From NCBI GenBank assembly GCA_964344775.1, contig CAYFOO010000016.1, positions 1 through 25,695 of the forward strand: DNA of 25,695 nt, read 5' to 3'. A program made the position numbers and the translations under genes. Of the stretch, positions 1-7,140 are shown piece after piece. This DNA is from CAYFMH01 sp964344775. Its GTDB lineage: Bacteria > Patescibacteriota > Gracilibacteria > UBA4473. The notes under the pieces were generated by a model. That model was not told where the DNA came from. It saw nothing but the letters and a program-made list of their open reading frames with translations, and did not search any database. Position 1 is the stretch's first letter. The number at the start of each line of letters is the position of its first letter.

Positions 1-52
1 CTAACCAAAGTTTATATCAATTTATACAAATTTCAAAGGCGGTTTAGTATAA
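1..52. repeat. Left copy of 52-bp terminal inverted repeat
   Basis: Positions 1-52 are the exact reverse complement of 25642-25693, ending at a mismatch at 53 versus 25641. The unit has near-inverted outer ends (ctaacc ... ggtttag) and internal 10-bp direct repeats of the form tttata(t/c)(c/a)aa. It may extend beyond the left edge, since the right copy has two more bases (ta) outside it. It may be the end of a mobile element, a dispersed repeat, or the point where an assembly stopped. No transposase is present in the window. Confidence 0.9.
22..50 (+). promoter_or_regulatory. Possible inward promoter inside left terminal repeat
   Basis: TTATAC (22-27) and TAGTAT (45-50) are separated by exactly 17 bp and point into the window. 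In the left copy this would produce RNA antisense to the small 125-337 gene, beginning just before the 59-87 hairpin. This is a motif match only. Confidence 0.3.
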
Positions 53-58
53 AAGGGA

Positions 59-87
59 AGGTGAACGAAGAAATACTTCGTCCACCT
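59..87 (-). terminator. Terminator of the 70-aa gene
   Basis: The stem is aggtg/cacct plus acgaag/cttcgt with one mismatch and a 5-nt loop. Read on the minus strand it is followed by tcccttttat, as in a Rho-independent terminator. It lies 38 bp past the stop of the 125-337 gene and directly inside the terminal repeat. Confidence 0.6.
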
Positions 88-124
88 GCTTTTATCAACA
101 AACGAATTGTCTATTCTTCAAAGA

Positions 125-337
125 TTAAACAAATCCATTTTTCCGAAAGATTTCATCAACACCAGGAGGACAACCATCCTCCGGATCATAATATTCATCA
201 AATGAATCCTCTGATCTTGGTGGTTCTTCATCCCAGAATAGTTCATCATCAGTAAATTTACAATCTGGGATTGGTCTTGGGTATTCAATCGCACAGCGTT
301 TTGAGACCGCTGTGGGTCTTTTATTTTGGTGTGGCAT
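125..337 (-). CDS. Small acidic protein of unknown function (70 aa)
   Basis: I do not recognise this 70-aa protein. It has a basic N-terminus (MPHQNKRPTAVSKR), then two Cys, and a strongly acidic Asp/Glu-rich middle containing the stretches DDELFWDEEPP and FDEYYDPEDG. No membrane segment or signal peptide is visible. The ATG at 335-337 is chosen because an AGGAGG Shine-Dalgarno lies 8 nt upstream, which is rare in this window. A plausible promoter (431-459), two leader hairpins and a downstream terminator make it a self-contained transcription unit. The plus-strand frame over the same DNA is a shadow. It could be an inhibitor- or antitoxin-like acidic protein, but nothing in the sequence proves that. 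Confidence 0.65.
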   Translation of the reverse strand: MPHQNKRPTAVSKRCAIEYPRPIPDCKFTDDELFWDEEPPRSEDSFDEYYDPEDGCPPGVDEIFRKNGFV

Positions 338-368
338 TGGACATTCCTCCTTTTTGCCGGTTAAAATA

Positions 369-417
369 TTCTCATCCTCATGAATGAGAACTAAGAAGCC
401 TCAAAAATTGAGACTTC
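369..417 (-). other. Two hairpins in the leader of the 70-aa gene
   Basis: Stem 1 pairs ttctcat (369-375) with atgagaa (384-390), loop 8 nt. Stem 2 spans 395-417 (gaag/cttc and ctcaa/ttgag with one mismatch, loop aaa). They lie between the candidate promoter and the SD of the 70-aa gene. Stem 2 could instead serve as the terminator of the ferredoxin transcript arriving from the right, although its minus-strand U-tract is weak. Confidence 0.4.
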
Positions 418-430
418 ATTTTTCTCATCC

Positions 431-459
431 ATAAAAATTTCTACAGAAAGTGACGTCAA
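431..459 (-). promoter_or_regulatory. Candidate promoter of the 70-aa gene
   Basis: On the minus strand TTGACG (454-459) lies 17 bp from TTTTAT (431-436). The -35 box overlaps a perfect tgacgtca palindrome (451-458). It would give a leader of roughly 85 nt containing the two hairpins at 369-417. Confidence 0.4.
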
Positions 460-519
460 AGATCGATCAATAATCGTCAATGAAAACGTCGAAAAAATTC
501 CGAGTTATCAGAAAAACAA

Positions 520-858
520 TTATTGGTAATGGGATTTTAGTTCTGCATCCAGATCTGTCAAAAATATTCCATCGGGCATGGGGATCTCTACTATCATCCC
601 CTCCACGGGGAATATTTTACATCCCAATCGTATACGGGAATTTTCATTTCCTAGAATGTGAATTTCTTCCGGAGTTTTAGCTGTTTGATTGCCTTTGAGG
701 ACTTTTACTTGGCACAGTCCACATTCTCCTTTCCCCTTGCAGGTTTCTTTGTCCGTAAATTTGAGATAATTTTTTACGGCATTCTTCGAAACTGAAAGAC
801 GGGGATCAGCATCTATTTCTTTTTCTTCACCGTGGTAGAGGTAGGTAACTTTGGTCAT
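520..858 (-). CDS. [2Fe-2S] ferredoxin
   Basis: This 112-aa protein has the cluster ligands C40-x5-C46-x2-C49 and C80, in the segments CKGKGECGLC and RLGCKI. That is the plant/adrenodoxin-type beta-grasp [2Fe-2S] arrangement, and the length is normal for a stand-alone electron carrier. It should act as a soluble one-electron carrier in the cytoplasm; the partner is not shown by the sequence. It could exchange electrons with the oxidoreductase whose subunits lie at 24.2-25.3 kb, but that is inference. The ATG at 858 has no Shine-Dalgarno. It lies 97 bp downstream of the secreted-protein gene on the same strand, with a heptanucleotide repeat pair between them. Confidence 0.9.
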   Translation of the reverse strand: MTKVTYLYHGEEKEIDADPRLSVSKNAVKNYLKFTDKETCKGKGECGLCQVKVLKGNQTAKTPEEIHILGNENSRIRLGCKIFPVEGMIVEIPMPDGIFLTDLDAELKSHYQ

Positions 859-880
859 AGTTTATAAATTGTTTTTTTGG

Positions 881-953
881 TTGTAGGTGGGGAGTAGTAG
901 GTTGTAGGGATTAATAGATTTTACCTACAACTTACAACCTTTAACCTACAACT
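881..953. repeat. Facing degenerate heptanucleotide repeat arrays
   Basis: A G-rich array of 7-bp units (ttgtagg, tggggag, tagtagg, ttgtagg; 881-908) is followed by a 14-bp spacer. A complementary C-rich array follows (acctaca, acttaca, accttta, acctaca; 923-950). The two arms can fold into a long imperfect hairpin between the 654-aa gene and the ferredoxin gene. The same unit family recurs near 12.3 and 20.3 kb. Confidence 0.8.
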
Positions 954-955
954 TT

Positions 956-2920
956 TTACCGTTTTTTTACAAAAGTGTTGGTTGGTAGGCCAAAAATTTT
1001 GTATCCGGAGAGAAAGTCTTCTGTTTCGGTGGTGTGTGGACGAGCGGATTGATCAGACCAGATGAAGTTTTGGCCATTTGTTCCTTCTGTTTTCAGATCA
1101 TCAAGTGTACCGACAAAAAGTTCAGAATCGCTCAAAATTTGAATAGAAACAGCATCTCCTTTTGAGCTATCTGGATTTTTGAGAGCGATCCGAAGTTCAA
1201 ATTCTGCTTCTGAGCTTCTATCAATTTGGACTTCTTCGGTGGCATCAAAAATTATTTTTGTACTACTAGGAGTAGAAACGGAAAAAGGATTGCTCCCGGT
1301 CAGTACCACCCGCCCTCTATACATCGAACGGAGCTCAAAATCATCCGGAGAAATTCCTCCTGGATACTCCAAATCAGACAATCGGATGTTCATCGTAATT
1401 CGTCCGATGGAAACTTCTTTTCGTCCGAGATTTTTGACCTTGAATCGATACACACCGGCCAGATTTTCATGGGTAACAAGATCTGGTTGCAACTCGGAAT
1501 GATAAACTTGAAGGGCCGAATTCACTACAAAAAATGTTTCTGTTTGCGAAGAAAAAGTCTTATTAGCGTCGGGAAGATTTTTACCGGATCCAATACCTCG
1601 TACCCAGACATTCTCTGGGAGTACACCAAGTTTGAACTTGGTACTTTGACTTGTGATATCTACTTGATCGGCCAGTTCAATCTCAAAAGCCAGTCTTTTG
1701 AGTTGCCCCCGATTTACTCGGAATGGACTCCAAAAACGAAACTTAGCTAGTCCAGCTACAAATCTCGTTTCTCCCAAAATTCTCCCATCAGAGAGGTCAA
1801 TAGCTCGAATTTTTTTTACCCAGGTGTCGATCGATTGACTGGTAAATTCTTCCGTCACGGTCACTTGGTCAATCAGAAGATCATCGTAGTGTGCTTCTAG
1901 ATTGAGAGTGAGAACCGTAGCTTTGGTTCCAGCCATGAGTGTTTTTCCCTGGATCTTGGTTGCCGTGCCAAGAAAAGAAGTGTCCCCACTTACACGAGGA
2001 ATTGGATCCCACTGGACGAAATGAGAAGTTTTGCTGCCTTTGGTTTTGATTTTTACCGGAACACGAGTTCCTTCTGCTACCGCTTTTGTATCCATTAATT
2101 TTACCCGCAGATTCCCAGGAATGTGCGGGAGGACATCCGGATCTTTGATCGCGATATCGATATCCAGATTTAGATTTCTTCCCTGGGCTATCCGGGCGTT
2201 TTGAAGTCTGAGAGTGAGAGTTCCATCTTTTTCAAATTCATAACTTTCATCATCGATATTCAATTGGAAATTTCGAAAATCATTTACCAATCCTTTATTT
2301 TCGATAATTTTAAATTTCAATTCTTCGAGGAGCACCGCCCGGGGAAAATTGATGGAGTTTGTGTACCTTGGCCAATAAAATCCGAGTTCAAAAAGGGGAA
2401 CAGGATTTGGATCAATTGCTAAGATCGCTCCAGGTTTTCGGACCAAATTGATATTTGCACTGAGGGAATCATCCTGCCAGTAGATTTTTGCTCTCGGATC
2501 TAGTGATTTTTTCCCTTCAAATTTTGGCACAGCTCGGGGCCAAAAAAGTTTAGATTTTTCTTTACGTAATTTATTAAAACTTCCATATCTTTTTGTGGTT
2601 CGTCGTGGAGCAGAAGATCGAAAGGTTTCTTCTCTGCCCTCCGAAGCCTTGGCGGAGGAGGACTCAATTGCTGCTTGATGTTCTTCGAGTGTGATTTTCC
2701 TCTCAAACAGATTCTTCATAGCCGAGCCACTGAATCTTTTGTTCAGATTTTTGTATTTCGAATAACTCGTGCTTCGAAGTCCGATTCGTGGGTACTTGCC
2801 TTTTTGATACTGACGGATCCAGTTTTTGTAGTACGGATTTGAATTTTTGGCCGCTTCCACAATTTCCATGCCAAAGAGCAGGAAACTAAAAATCAGCACT
2901 GGAAAAATAAACTTTTTCAT
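956..2920 (-). CDS. Secreted beta-rich surface protein, unknown function (654 aa)
   Basis: The N-terminus is a classical signal peptide: MKK, a hydrophobic stretch to about residue 18, and a likely cut after the VEA/A near residues 23-24. A basic Tyr/Lys/Arg-rich segment follows (25-125). Beyond that, long alternating beta-type sequence suggests several Ig-like or cadherin-like domains (about 135-600). Near the C-terminus (about 617) is NFIWSDQSA, a motif I associate with exported surface proteins of candidate-phylum bacteria. Residues 88-98 (SSAKASEGREE) come from a palindromic repeat also present in the 393-aa protein. It is probably cell-surface or extracellular. No LPXTG motif, C-terminal anchor helix or catalytic motif is seen. 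The ATG at 2920 has no SD. Function unknown. Confidence 0.85.
   Translation of the reverse strand: MKKFIFPVLIFSFLLFGMEIVEAAKNSNPYYKNWIRQYQKGKYPRIGLRSTSYSKYKNLNKRFSGSAMKNLFERKITLEEHQAAIESSSAKASEGREETFRSSAPRRTTKRYGSFNKLRKEKSKLFWPRAVPKFEGKKSLDPRAKIYWQDDSLSANINLVRKPGAILAIDPNPVPLFELGFYWPRYTNSINFPRAVLLEELKFKIIENKGLVNDFRNFQLNIDDESYEFEKDGTLTLRLQNARIAQGRNLNLDIDIAIKDPDVLPHIPGNLRVKLMDTKAVAEGTRVPVKIKTKGSKTSHFVQWDPIPRVSGDTSFLGTATKIQGKTLMAGTKATVLTLNLEAHYDDLLIDQVTVTEEFTSQSIDTWVKKIRAIDLSDGRILGETRFVAGLAKFRFWSPFRVNRGQLKRLAFEIELADQVDITSQSTKFKLGVLPENVWVRGIGSGKNLPDANKTFSSQTETFFVVNSALQVYHSELQPDLVTHENLAGVYRFKVKNLGRKEVSIGRITMNIRLSDLEYPGGISPDDFELRSMYRGRVVLTGSNPFSVSTPSSTKIIFDATEEVQIDRSSEAEFELRIALKNPDSSKGDAVSIQILSDSELFVGTLDDLKTEGTNGQNFIWSDQSARPHTTETEDFLSGYKIFGLPTNTFVKKR
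2630..2656 (-). repeat. Palindromic element inserted in frame in the 654-aa gene
   Basis: A 27-bp coding segment aligns with 6743-6769 at 19 of 27 positions and is read in the same frame (SAKASEGRE here, SAEASADRK there). The DNA forms a hairpin: cctccg (2638-2643) pairs with cggagg (2653-2658), loop 9 nt. The two host proteins are otherwise unrelated, so this looks like a dispersed element read through as peptide. Confidence 0.6.
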
Positions 2921-3062
2921 CGTGTTTGAGGGTAGAATTTTATCGGAAAAAGTAAAGCCGTGCTCGTTAAGGAAACTCTGCGAAACTAATTTGCTTTGAA
3001 GACAGAAGCCAATTTAGCTCTGGAAGGAAGAAAAACTAAAATGATAGATATTCGCTAAAATA

Positions 3063-3116
3063 GGCGATTTCCCCGAGGGCTCTCCCGATAAATCGGGATC
3101 GCCCTCGTGAATCGCC
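3063..3116. repeat. Nested three-tier hairpin
   Basis: Three concentric stems are present: ggcgat/atcgcc (3063-3068 with 3111-3116), cgagggc/gccctcg (3074-3080 with 3101-3107) and cccgat/atcggg (3084-3089 with 3092-3097). There is no T-tract, so it is unlikely to be a simple terminator. The inner tcccga...tcggga unit resembles the hairpin at 12228-12243, suggesting a dispersed palindrome family. Confidence 0.75.
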
Positions 3117-3157
3117 AAAAATTACTCCCGTATTTTGTGCTATTGAGAAGTTTTGCT

Positions 3158-3183
3158 AACAGTTAACTGGTGGGTTAACGGTT
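3158..3183. promoter_or_regulatory. Operator-like inverted repeat upstream of glyA
   Basis: The arms aacagttaac (3158-3167) and gttaacggtt (3174-3183) match at 9 of 10 positions around a 6-bp spacer. The geometry fits a dimeric repressor site. A weak promoter could overlap it (TTAACG at 3175-3180, 17 bp, TGCAAT at 3198-3203). The regulator is unknown. Confidence 0.4.
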
Positions 3184-3340
3184 TTTTAAAATCCCTTTGC
3201 AATTTTTTGGGAAAAGAAGAGAATAATCGCAGAGCGATTTTATCACGAAATGAAGACTAAAACCCCAGTTATCAACCGATTAAAAAGAGTCCAAAACAGT
3301 CAATTTTTACGAGCAAAAACAAAAAAATTCTACCACTTTT

Positions 3341-3364
3341 CCCGAAGACATTCGGGGCTTTTTT
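3341..3364 (+). terminator. Intrinsic terminator in glyA leader (possible attenuator)
   Basis: The stem is cccgaa/ttcggg with loop gaca (3341-3356), followed by gg and ctttttt, a textbook terminator shape. It lies only about 30 bp before the glyA ATG with no recognisable gene upstream on this strand. It therefore either ends a small RNA started near 3.2 kb or controls read-through into glyA. Confidence 0.6.
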
Positions 3365-3392
3365 ATACTTTTATTTTTTAATTTTTATCAAA

Positions 3393-4670
3393 ATGTCTCA
3401 ACCAGATTTACCATTTTTACAAGCTTCAGATCCAAAAATTTTTTCTGCGATCTGTGGAGAAGAAAAGCGAGAAGCCGAAGGACTCGAATTAATTCCGTCT
3501 GAAAATTATGTATCTCGAGCAGTACGAGAAGCTTCGGGTTCTGTACTGACGAACAAGTACTCCGAAGGGTATCCGGGCAAAAGGTACTATGGAGGCCAAG
3601 AATTTACCGACAAAGTAGAAAATTTAGCCAGGGATCGAGCGTGCGAACTTTTCAACTGCAAATATGCCAATGTGCAGCCGCTCTCCGGAGCCCCGGCCAA
3701 TGTGGCGACCTATTTTGCCCTACTCGAGCCAGGAGATACGGTGCTTGGGATGGATCTGGGACACGGAGGACATCTGACTCATGGACATCCCGTGACCTAC
3801 ATCGCCCGGATTTTTAATTTCGTTCGATACAAAATGAAAGATGCTGCTACGGGAGAAATAGACTATGATGCACTGCGAGAAACCGCCAAACGAGAAAAAC
3901 CAAAGATCATTTTAGCCGGATTTTCGGCCTACTCTCGAGAGTTAGATTATGATAAGTTTGTCGAGATTGCTCGAGAGGTGGGAGCCCTGGCAGTGGCGGA
4001 CATGGCACACATCGCTGGGCTCATTGCTGGGAAGGCGGTCAAAAATCCTTTTGATGCAGGGTTTGATGTGATTCTCACCACTACGCACAAGACCCTTCGT
4101 GGGCCACGAGGAGGGATGGTGCTGATCCGAGACAGTGAAGAAATTGCCAAAAAAGTGGATAAATCTGTTTTCCCAGGATTTCAGGGGGGGCCGCACATGG
4201 CTCAGATCGCGGCGAAGGCGGTTTGCTTTGGCGAAGCGTTGCAACCTGGATTTCAGGATTATGCACGACAAATCCTCAAAAATGCCAAAGCCATGGAAAA
4301 AGTTTTTCACGATGCAGGAGTACGGATGCTCGGAGGCGGGACGTCCAATCATTTGATCCTGGCTGATGTTTTCGGTTCTCTGGGCGTGACCGGAAAAGAA
4401 GCTCAGACGGTGCTCGACGAGGTCGGGATCACGCTGAACATGAATGCCATTGCCGATGACTCACGACCGCCACTCAATCCTTCTGGGATTCGGTTTGGGA
4501 CGCCGGCGATTACGACGCGAGGGTTTGGTGAGGGAGAGTGTGCACGAGTGGCAGAGCTGATGCTGGAGACGATGAAAAACAAAGACGATGAATCTAAGAA
4601 AAAGGAGGTACACGCCGAAATAAAGGAACTTTGTGCGAAGTTCCCGATTCCGGAGGTGTTTTTTGACTAG
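3393..4670 (+). CDS. glyA: Serine hydroxymethyltransferase
   Basis: PLP enzyme interconverting serine plus tetrahydrofolate with glycine plus 5,10-methylene-tetrahydrofolate; it is the main one-carbon source in the cytoplasm. At 425 aa it has the normal bacterial length. Visible signatures are the LIPSENYVS substrate-loop segment (33-41), YPGKRYYGG (60-68), DLGHGGHLTHG (121-131), VADMAHIAG with D203 and H206, and TTTHKTLRGPRGG with the Schiff-base lysine K233. The C-terminal small domain is complete, including SGIRFGTPAITTRG. The ATG at 3393 follows an AT-rich leader without SD. The stop (TAG, 4668-4670) overlaps the TAG of the convergent gene in the palindrome ctag. The terminator-like hairpin at 3341-3364 suggests leader control. 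No other folate or glycine gene is adjacent. Confidence 0.98.
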   Translation: MSQPDLPFLQASDPKIFSAICGEEKREAEGLELIPSENYVSRAVREASGSVLTNKYSEGYPGKRYYGGQEFTDKVENLARDRACELFNCKYANVQPLSGAPANVATYFALLEPGDTVLGMDLGHGGHLTHGHPVTYIARIFNFVRYKMKDAATGEIDYDALRETAKREKPKIILAGFSAYSRELDYDKFVEIAREVGALAVADMAHIAGLIAGKAVKNPFDAGFDVILTTTHKTLRGPRGGMVLIRDSEEIAKKVDKSVFPGFQGGPHMAQIAAKAVCFGEALQPGFQDYARQILKNAKAMEKVFHDAGVRMLGGGTSNHLILADVFGSLGVTGKEAQTVLDEVGITLNMNAIADDSRPPLNPSGIRFGTPAITTRGFGEGECARVAELMLETMKNKDDESKKKEVHAEIKELCAKFPIPEVFFD

Positions 4671-5116
4671 ACACTTTCTTGCTTCACCTCTTCTACAGCT
4701 TCCTTGAAGTCTTCTGGCATTTTTCTTTCCATCTTGTGAGCATATATTAGCTCTGATCTTTTATCTTTAATCTCTTCGACTTCATCCATAATTCGTTCTG
4801 CCAGATCAAATTCTCCTTTTGCGAAAATGTGTTCAACCAAGATAGATAGGGCTCGATCTAGTTTTTCATAGGTTTCTCGTTCGAATTTGTCTTGGAAGTC
4901 AGCTAATTCTGGGAATTCCAGAGCCACTTCCTTATAAAAAACATGACAGTCCTCCGGAGTATCACAATACGCCACCTCTTCTTTTACATAATTAAGAATC
5001 TCAGTAGCTCTCTCTGGCGTTATTACTTTTTTATCCATTTTGCCAAAAACAATTTTTTTGGCCACACGATAGAGTCGGAGCTTAGTGAGAGGATTGACTT
5101 CCGCTTCTATGTCCAT
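4667..5116 (-). CDS. Helical protein of unknown function (149 aa), intact copy
   Basis: I do not recognise this protein. It is charged and apparently all-alpha with no membrane segment. Residues 1-30 are basic/hydrophobic, 33-116 form amphipathic helices with two Cys (51, 57), and the tail is Lys/Glu-rich. It is the last gene of a minus-strand series (208, 393, 221, 149 aa) and converges on glyA, the two stop codons overlapping in ctag. The left edge of the 8,056-bp duplication lies inside it at 4769-4774. The second copy has therefore lost the last 33 residues and is fused to part of a membrane protein (12642-13172). The ATG is preceded only by an A/T leader. Confidence 0.75.
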   Translation of the reverse strand: MDIEAEVNPLTKLRLYRVAKKIVFGKMDKKVITPERATEILNYVKEEVAYCDTPEDCHVFYKEVALEFPELADFQDKFERETYEKLDRALSILVEHIFAKGEFDLAERIMDEVEEIKDKRSELIYAHKMERKMPEDFKEAVEEVKQESV

Positions 5117-5192
5117 TTTTTTAATTTTTAGTACAGATAATATGAAGAGAATAAATCTTTAAGAAACCAAAAAGAATCAAAGATTATTTTTA

Positions 5193-5858
5193 TTAACGAC
5201 TTCTTCCTATGTCCAGAGCAACCTGTTGGGTGACCCCTTTTGCACGATGGTTGAATACAGTTTGAATACTTCTAAGATCGCTTATTAGTTCGTCATGGGA
5301 CATGTCTCCCATTTTATCAGTTAGTGCCATAATTTTATTAGTTTTTTCGCCGATGGGACCACACATGGCAGCGTCTACCCGAGCACCAATGTCTTGGCAA
5401 TCAATATTTTTATCACCACTAGCTTTTCTTTCATTTATAATATGCCTTACTGTATCACAGCACATTCCTCGAATATCACTTTTAAATGTGAGCAGTTCTC
5501 CTGCTGCACCTTCGAGAGCTCCTTCGTTTTCAGCAGAGTCTCTACCATCCTGATCGGTATTTCTTATTTGTTCTTGGAAATGTGTAATAGCATCATTAAG
5601 ATCATCACATTTTCGACATGATTCTTTGTAATCCCTTGGGATAGAGGGGCCTTTTTCAGTTTTATTTGCTGGTTCGCCAGCGAAGCTATTTTTCACTTCA
5701 TTTTTTTTAGCTTGTACAGCTTGATCATCTGCAGATTCTGCTGGAGCTTTTTTTTCAGCTTCTGTTGAATCGCTTGGTCCTTCTGGGCTTCCTCGGAAGA
5801 TCATTTTTTGAGTCCAAGAAGCATCAAAATTTCCGTAACCGTTGATAAGTGTTTTCAT
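5193..5858 (-). CDS. Hypothetical protein with conserved-looking Cys pairs (221 aa), copy 1
   Basis: I do not recognise this protein. Residues 20-75 are Ala/Glu/Lys/Pro-rich and probably disordered. A compact helical domain follows, containing ESCRKC, a CC pair in RGMCCDT, and further Cys in IDCQD and AAMCGP. The paired Cys could bind a metal or form disulphides. There is no signal peptide or membrane helix. It has its own strong promoter (5896-5924) and an A-rich leader without SD, so it can be expressed separately from the upstream 393-aa gene. It ends 76 bp before the 149-aa gene, which probably shares its transcript. The gene occurs again at 13249-13914. Confidence 0.75.
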   Translation of the reverse strand: MKTLINGYGNFDASWTQKMIFRGSPEGPSDSTEAEKKAPAESADDQAVQAKKNEVKNSFAGEPANKTEKGPSIPRDYKESCRKCDDLNDAITHFQEQIRNTDQDGRDSAENEGALEGAAGELLTFKSDIRGMCCDTVRHIINERKASGDKNIDCQDIGARVDAAMCGPIGEKTNKIMALTDKMGDMSHDELISDLRSIQTVFNHRAKGVTQQVALDIGRSR

Positions 5859-5895
5859 TTTTTTTAGAATTTAAGAATTAAAAACAAATCCGCAC

Positions 5896-5924
5896 ATTAT
5901 ACCATATTTAAAATTTAAATACAA
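5896..5924 (-). promoter_or_regulatory. Promoter of the 221-aa gene, copy 1
   Basis: On the minus strand TTGTAT (5919-5924) and a perfect TATAAT (5896-5901) are exactly 17 bp apart. The expected start is about 5889, giving a leader of roughly 30 nt ending in an A-run before the ATG at 5858. Confidence 0.75.
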
Positions 5925-5938
5925 GATTTTTTTAAAAC

Positions 5939-7120
5939 CTAGGCGGTTGTCGTTTCATTTTCTTCGTTTCTAACCACATTAACTCCTTCTTCCATTGTTT
6001 TTCCTTTTGCAAATTCCGTTGCTTCTTTACCAACGTTTTTAACCATTTTTACTGGAGCTTTATCGGCCGCCTGTTTAGCGACTTGACCAATTTTTGTGTT
6101 TTCGAGAGCTTGAAGAGGTTTTTTGACGACATTTTCCGTTACCTGTTTTGCGGCTTTTGCTACATCGGCTATTTCACCTACTTTAGAAGCGATTTTTGCT
6201 GTTTTTTGAGCCATATTGGTTGGCATTTTTGCAGCCGTGGCCCCTACTTTGGAAAGAATATTTTTTCCGGCTGTTTTGGCTGCCGATGCGGCACCTCCTG
6301 TGAGGACAGTCTCTACGATAGTAGCAATAGCCAATCCCCCTCTCCCTTCGGGAGGAGTGTTTTGCCAGGCAGCTTTTAGGCTATCCCAAACTTTGCTTCT
6401 AGTTTCTGAGTCGGTGAACAATTTGCCGATCGCCTTTCCTTTTTCGACTGGAGAAGTCGCCATATCTACAATTCCTTCTGCTCCAGTAAGTAGATTGGCT
6501 CCCATGGACATAGTGGTATTGGCCCAGCTTCTTCCAACGGCCTTCAGTGCTCCCCAGTATTTATTTTCCTTTGCCACTTGTTCCATCGGTGGCTCTTTGA
6601 GAAAAGTCCCAGAAAGTACATCGGGAAGATTGGGAATTAAGTGTTTTCCAACAAAAGTTTCTTCTAATTGTTTTAGACCTGCTTCGTGAATTGCTCTTAG
6701 TCTCGCTGATTCTTCAGATTCAGTTTCCTTGTCCTCCATAGCTTTCCTGTCGGCCGAAGCTTCAGCGGAGGCTGAAGAGGAGGATTCCCCTATTTCCTGC
6801 CCCCCTTCTTCAGAGGACTCTGGTGGAGTTTGAGGAACCTCTTCTGTTGGGACTTCGGTGCTTTCGTCAGAGGATTCAGCAGGTGTTTCAGTACTAAGTT
6901 CTGGACTGGATGCCGGCCTTTCAGAATCTGGTAGAGGGGTTTCTCCTGCAGCCAGACTCAGGGCATTAGCGGTATCAAACTGAGCCTGAGGAAGATCTGT
7001 ATTCCCTTCTGCGGCTTCTTCTACTCGTTCTTGTTGTTCATCAAACAGATTTTGTTCCAGAGCCCCTCTTTCTGCCTCAGAGAGTTCTTCTTGTCGCGAT
7101 GGGCCAGATTCAAGTGACAT
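5939..7120 (-). CDS. Disordered acidic protein with pre-toxin-like helical region (393 aa), copy 1
   Basis: Residues 1-140 are Glu/Ser/Pro/Thr-rich, acidic and probably disordered. Residues 117-127 come from the palindromic repeat shared with the 654-aa secreted protein. Residues 204-290 (LLTGAEGIVDM, a KGKAIGKLF stretch, then GLAIATIVETVLTGG and Ala/Gly-rich helix) remind me of the helical pre-toxin linkers of polymorphic toxins. The basic Ala/Lys/Val-rich tail (290-393) contains no toxin fold I recognise. No signal peptide is seen. The gene starts 20 bp after the 208-aa gene stops and is probably co-transcribed with it; the ATG has an A-rich leader and no SD. The pre-toxin resemblance is pattern recognition only. 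It could equally be a structural or scaffold protein. Confidence 0.75.
   Translation of the reverse strand: MSLESGPSRQEELSEAERGALEQNLFDEQQERVEEAAEGNTDLPQAQFDTANALSLAAGETPLPDSERPASSPELSTETPAESSDESTEVPTEEVPQTPPESSEEGGQEIGESSSSASAEASADRKAMEDKETESEESARLRAIHEAGLKQLEETFVGKHLIPNLPDVLSGTFLKEPPMEQVAKENKYWGALKAVGRSWANTTMSMGANLLTGAEGIVDMATSPVEKGKAIGKLFTDSETRSKVWDSLKAAWQNTPPEGRGGLAIATIVETVLTGGAASAAKTAGKNILSKVGATAAKMPTNMAQKTAKIASKVGEIADVAKAAKQVTENVVKKPLQALENTKIGQVAKQAADKAPVKMVKNVGKEATEFAKGKTMEEGVNVVRNEENETTTA
6743..6769 (-). repeat. Palindromic element in frame in the 393-aa gene, copy 1
   Basis: This is the second member of the family at 2630-2656, encoding SAEASADRK in the matching frame. An adjacent perfect hairpin pairs cttcagc (6760-6766) with gctgaag (6771-6777). 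The cctgtcggcc at 6746-6755 recurs in the intergenic repeat at 11651. Confidence 0.6.
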
Positions 7121-7140
7121 TTTTTAATAAATTTGTGGTT

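Larger units (their letters stand above)
2921..3392. other. 472-bp non-coding region upstream of glyA
   Basis: This is the intergenic region between the divergent 654-aa gene and glyA. It holds the nested hairpin (3063-3116), an operator-like inverted repeat (3158-3183) and a terminator-like hairpin just before glyA (3341-3364). A 43-codon Lys/Arg-rich frame (3250-3381) runs through the last hairpin, but I do not call it as a gene. No tRNA or known riboswitch is recognisable. Confidence 0.5.

Noticed and set aside
1..52. dif/Xer recombination site in the terminal repeat
   Set aside because: The tataa-like blocks are direct repeats, not the inverted 11-6-11 half-sites of dif.
881..953. CRISPR array
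   Set aside because: Units are only 7 bp, degenerate, contiguous and without spacers. No cas gene is nearby.
3250..3381. A 43-codon Lys/Arg-rich frame in the glyA leader
   Set aside because: It has no SD or family resemblance, and it runs straight through the terminator-like hairpin. It is more likely a chance frame in non-coding RNA.
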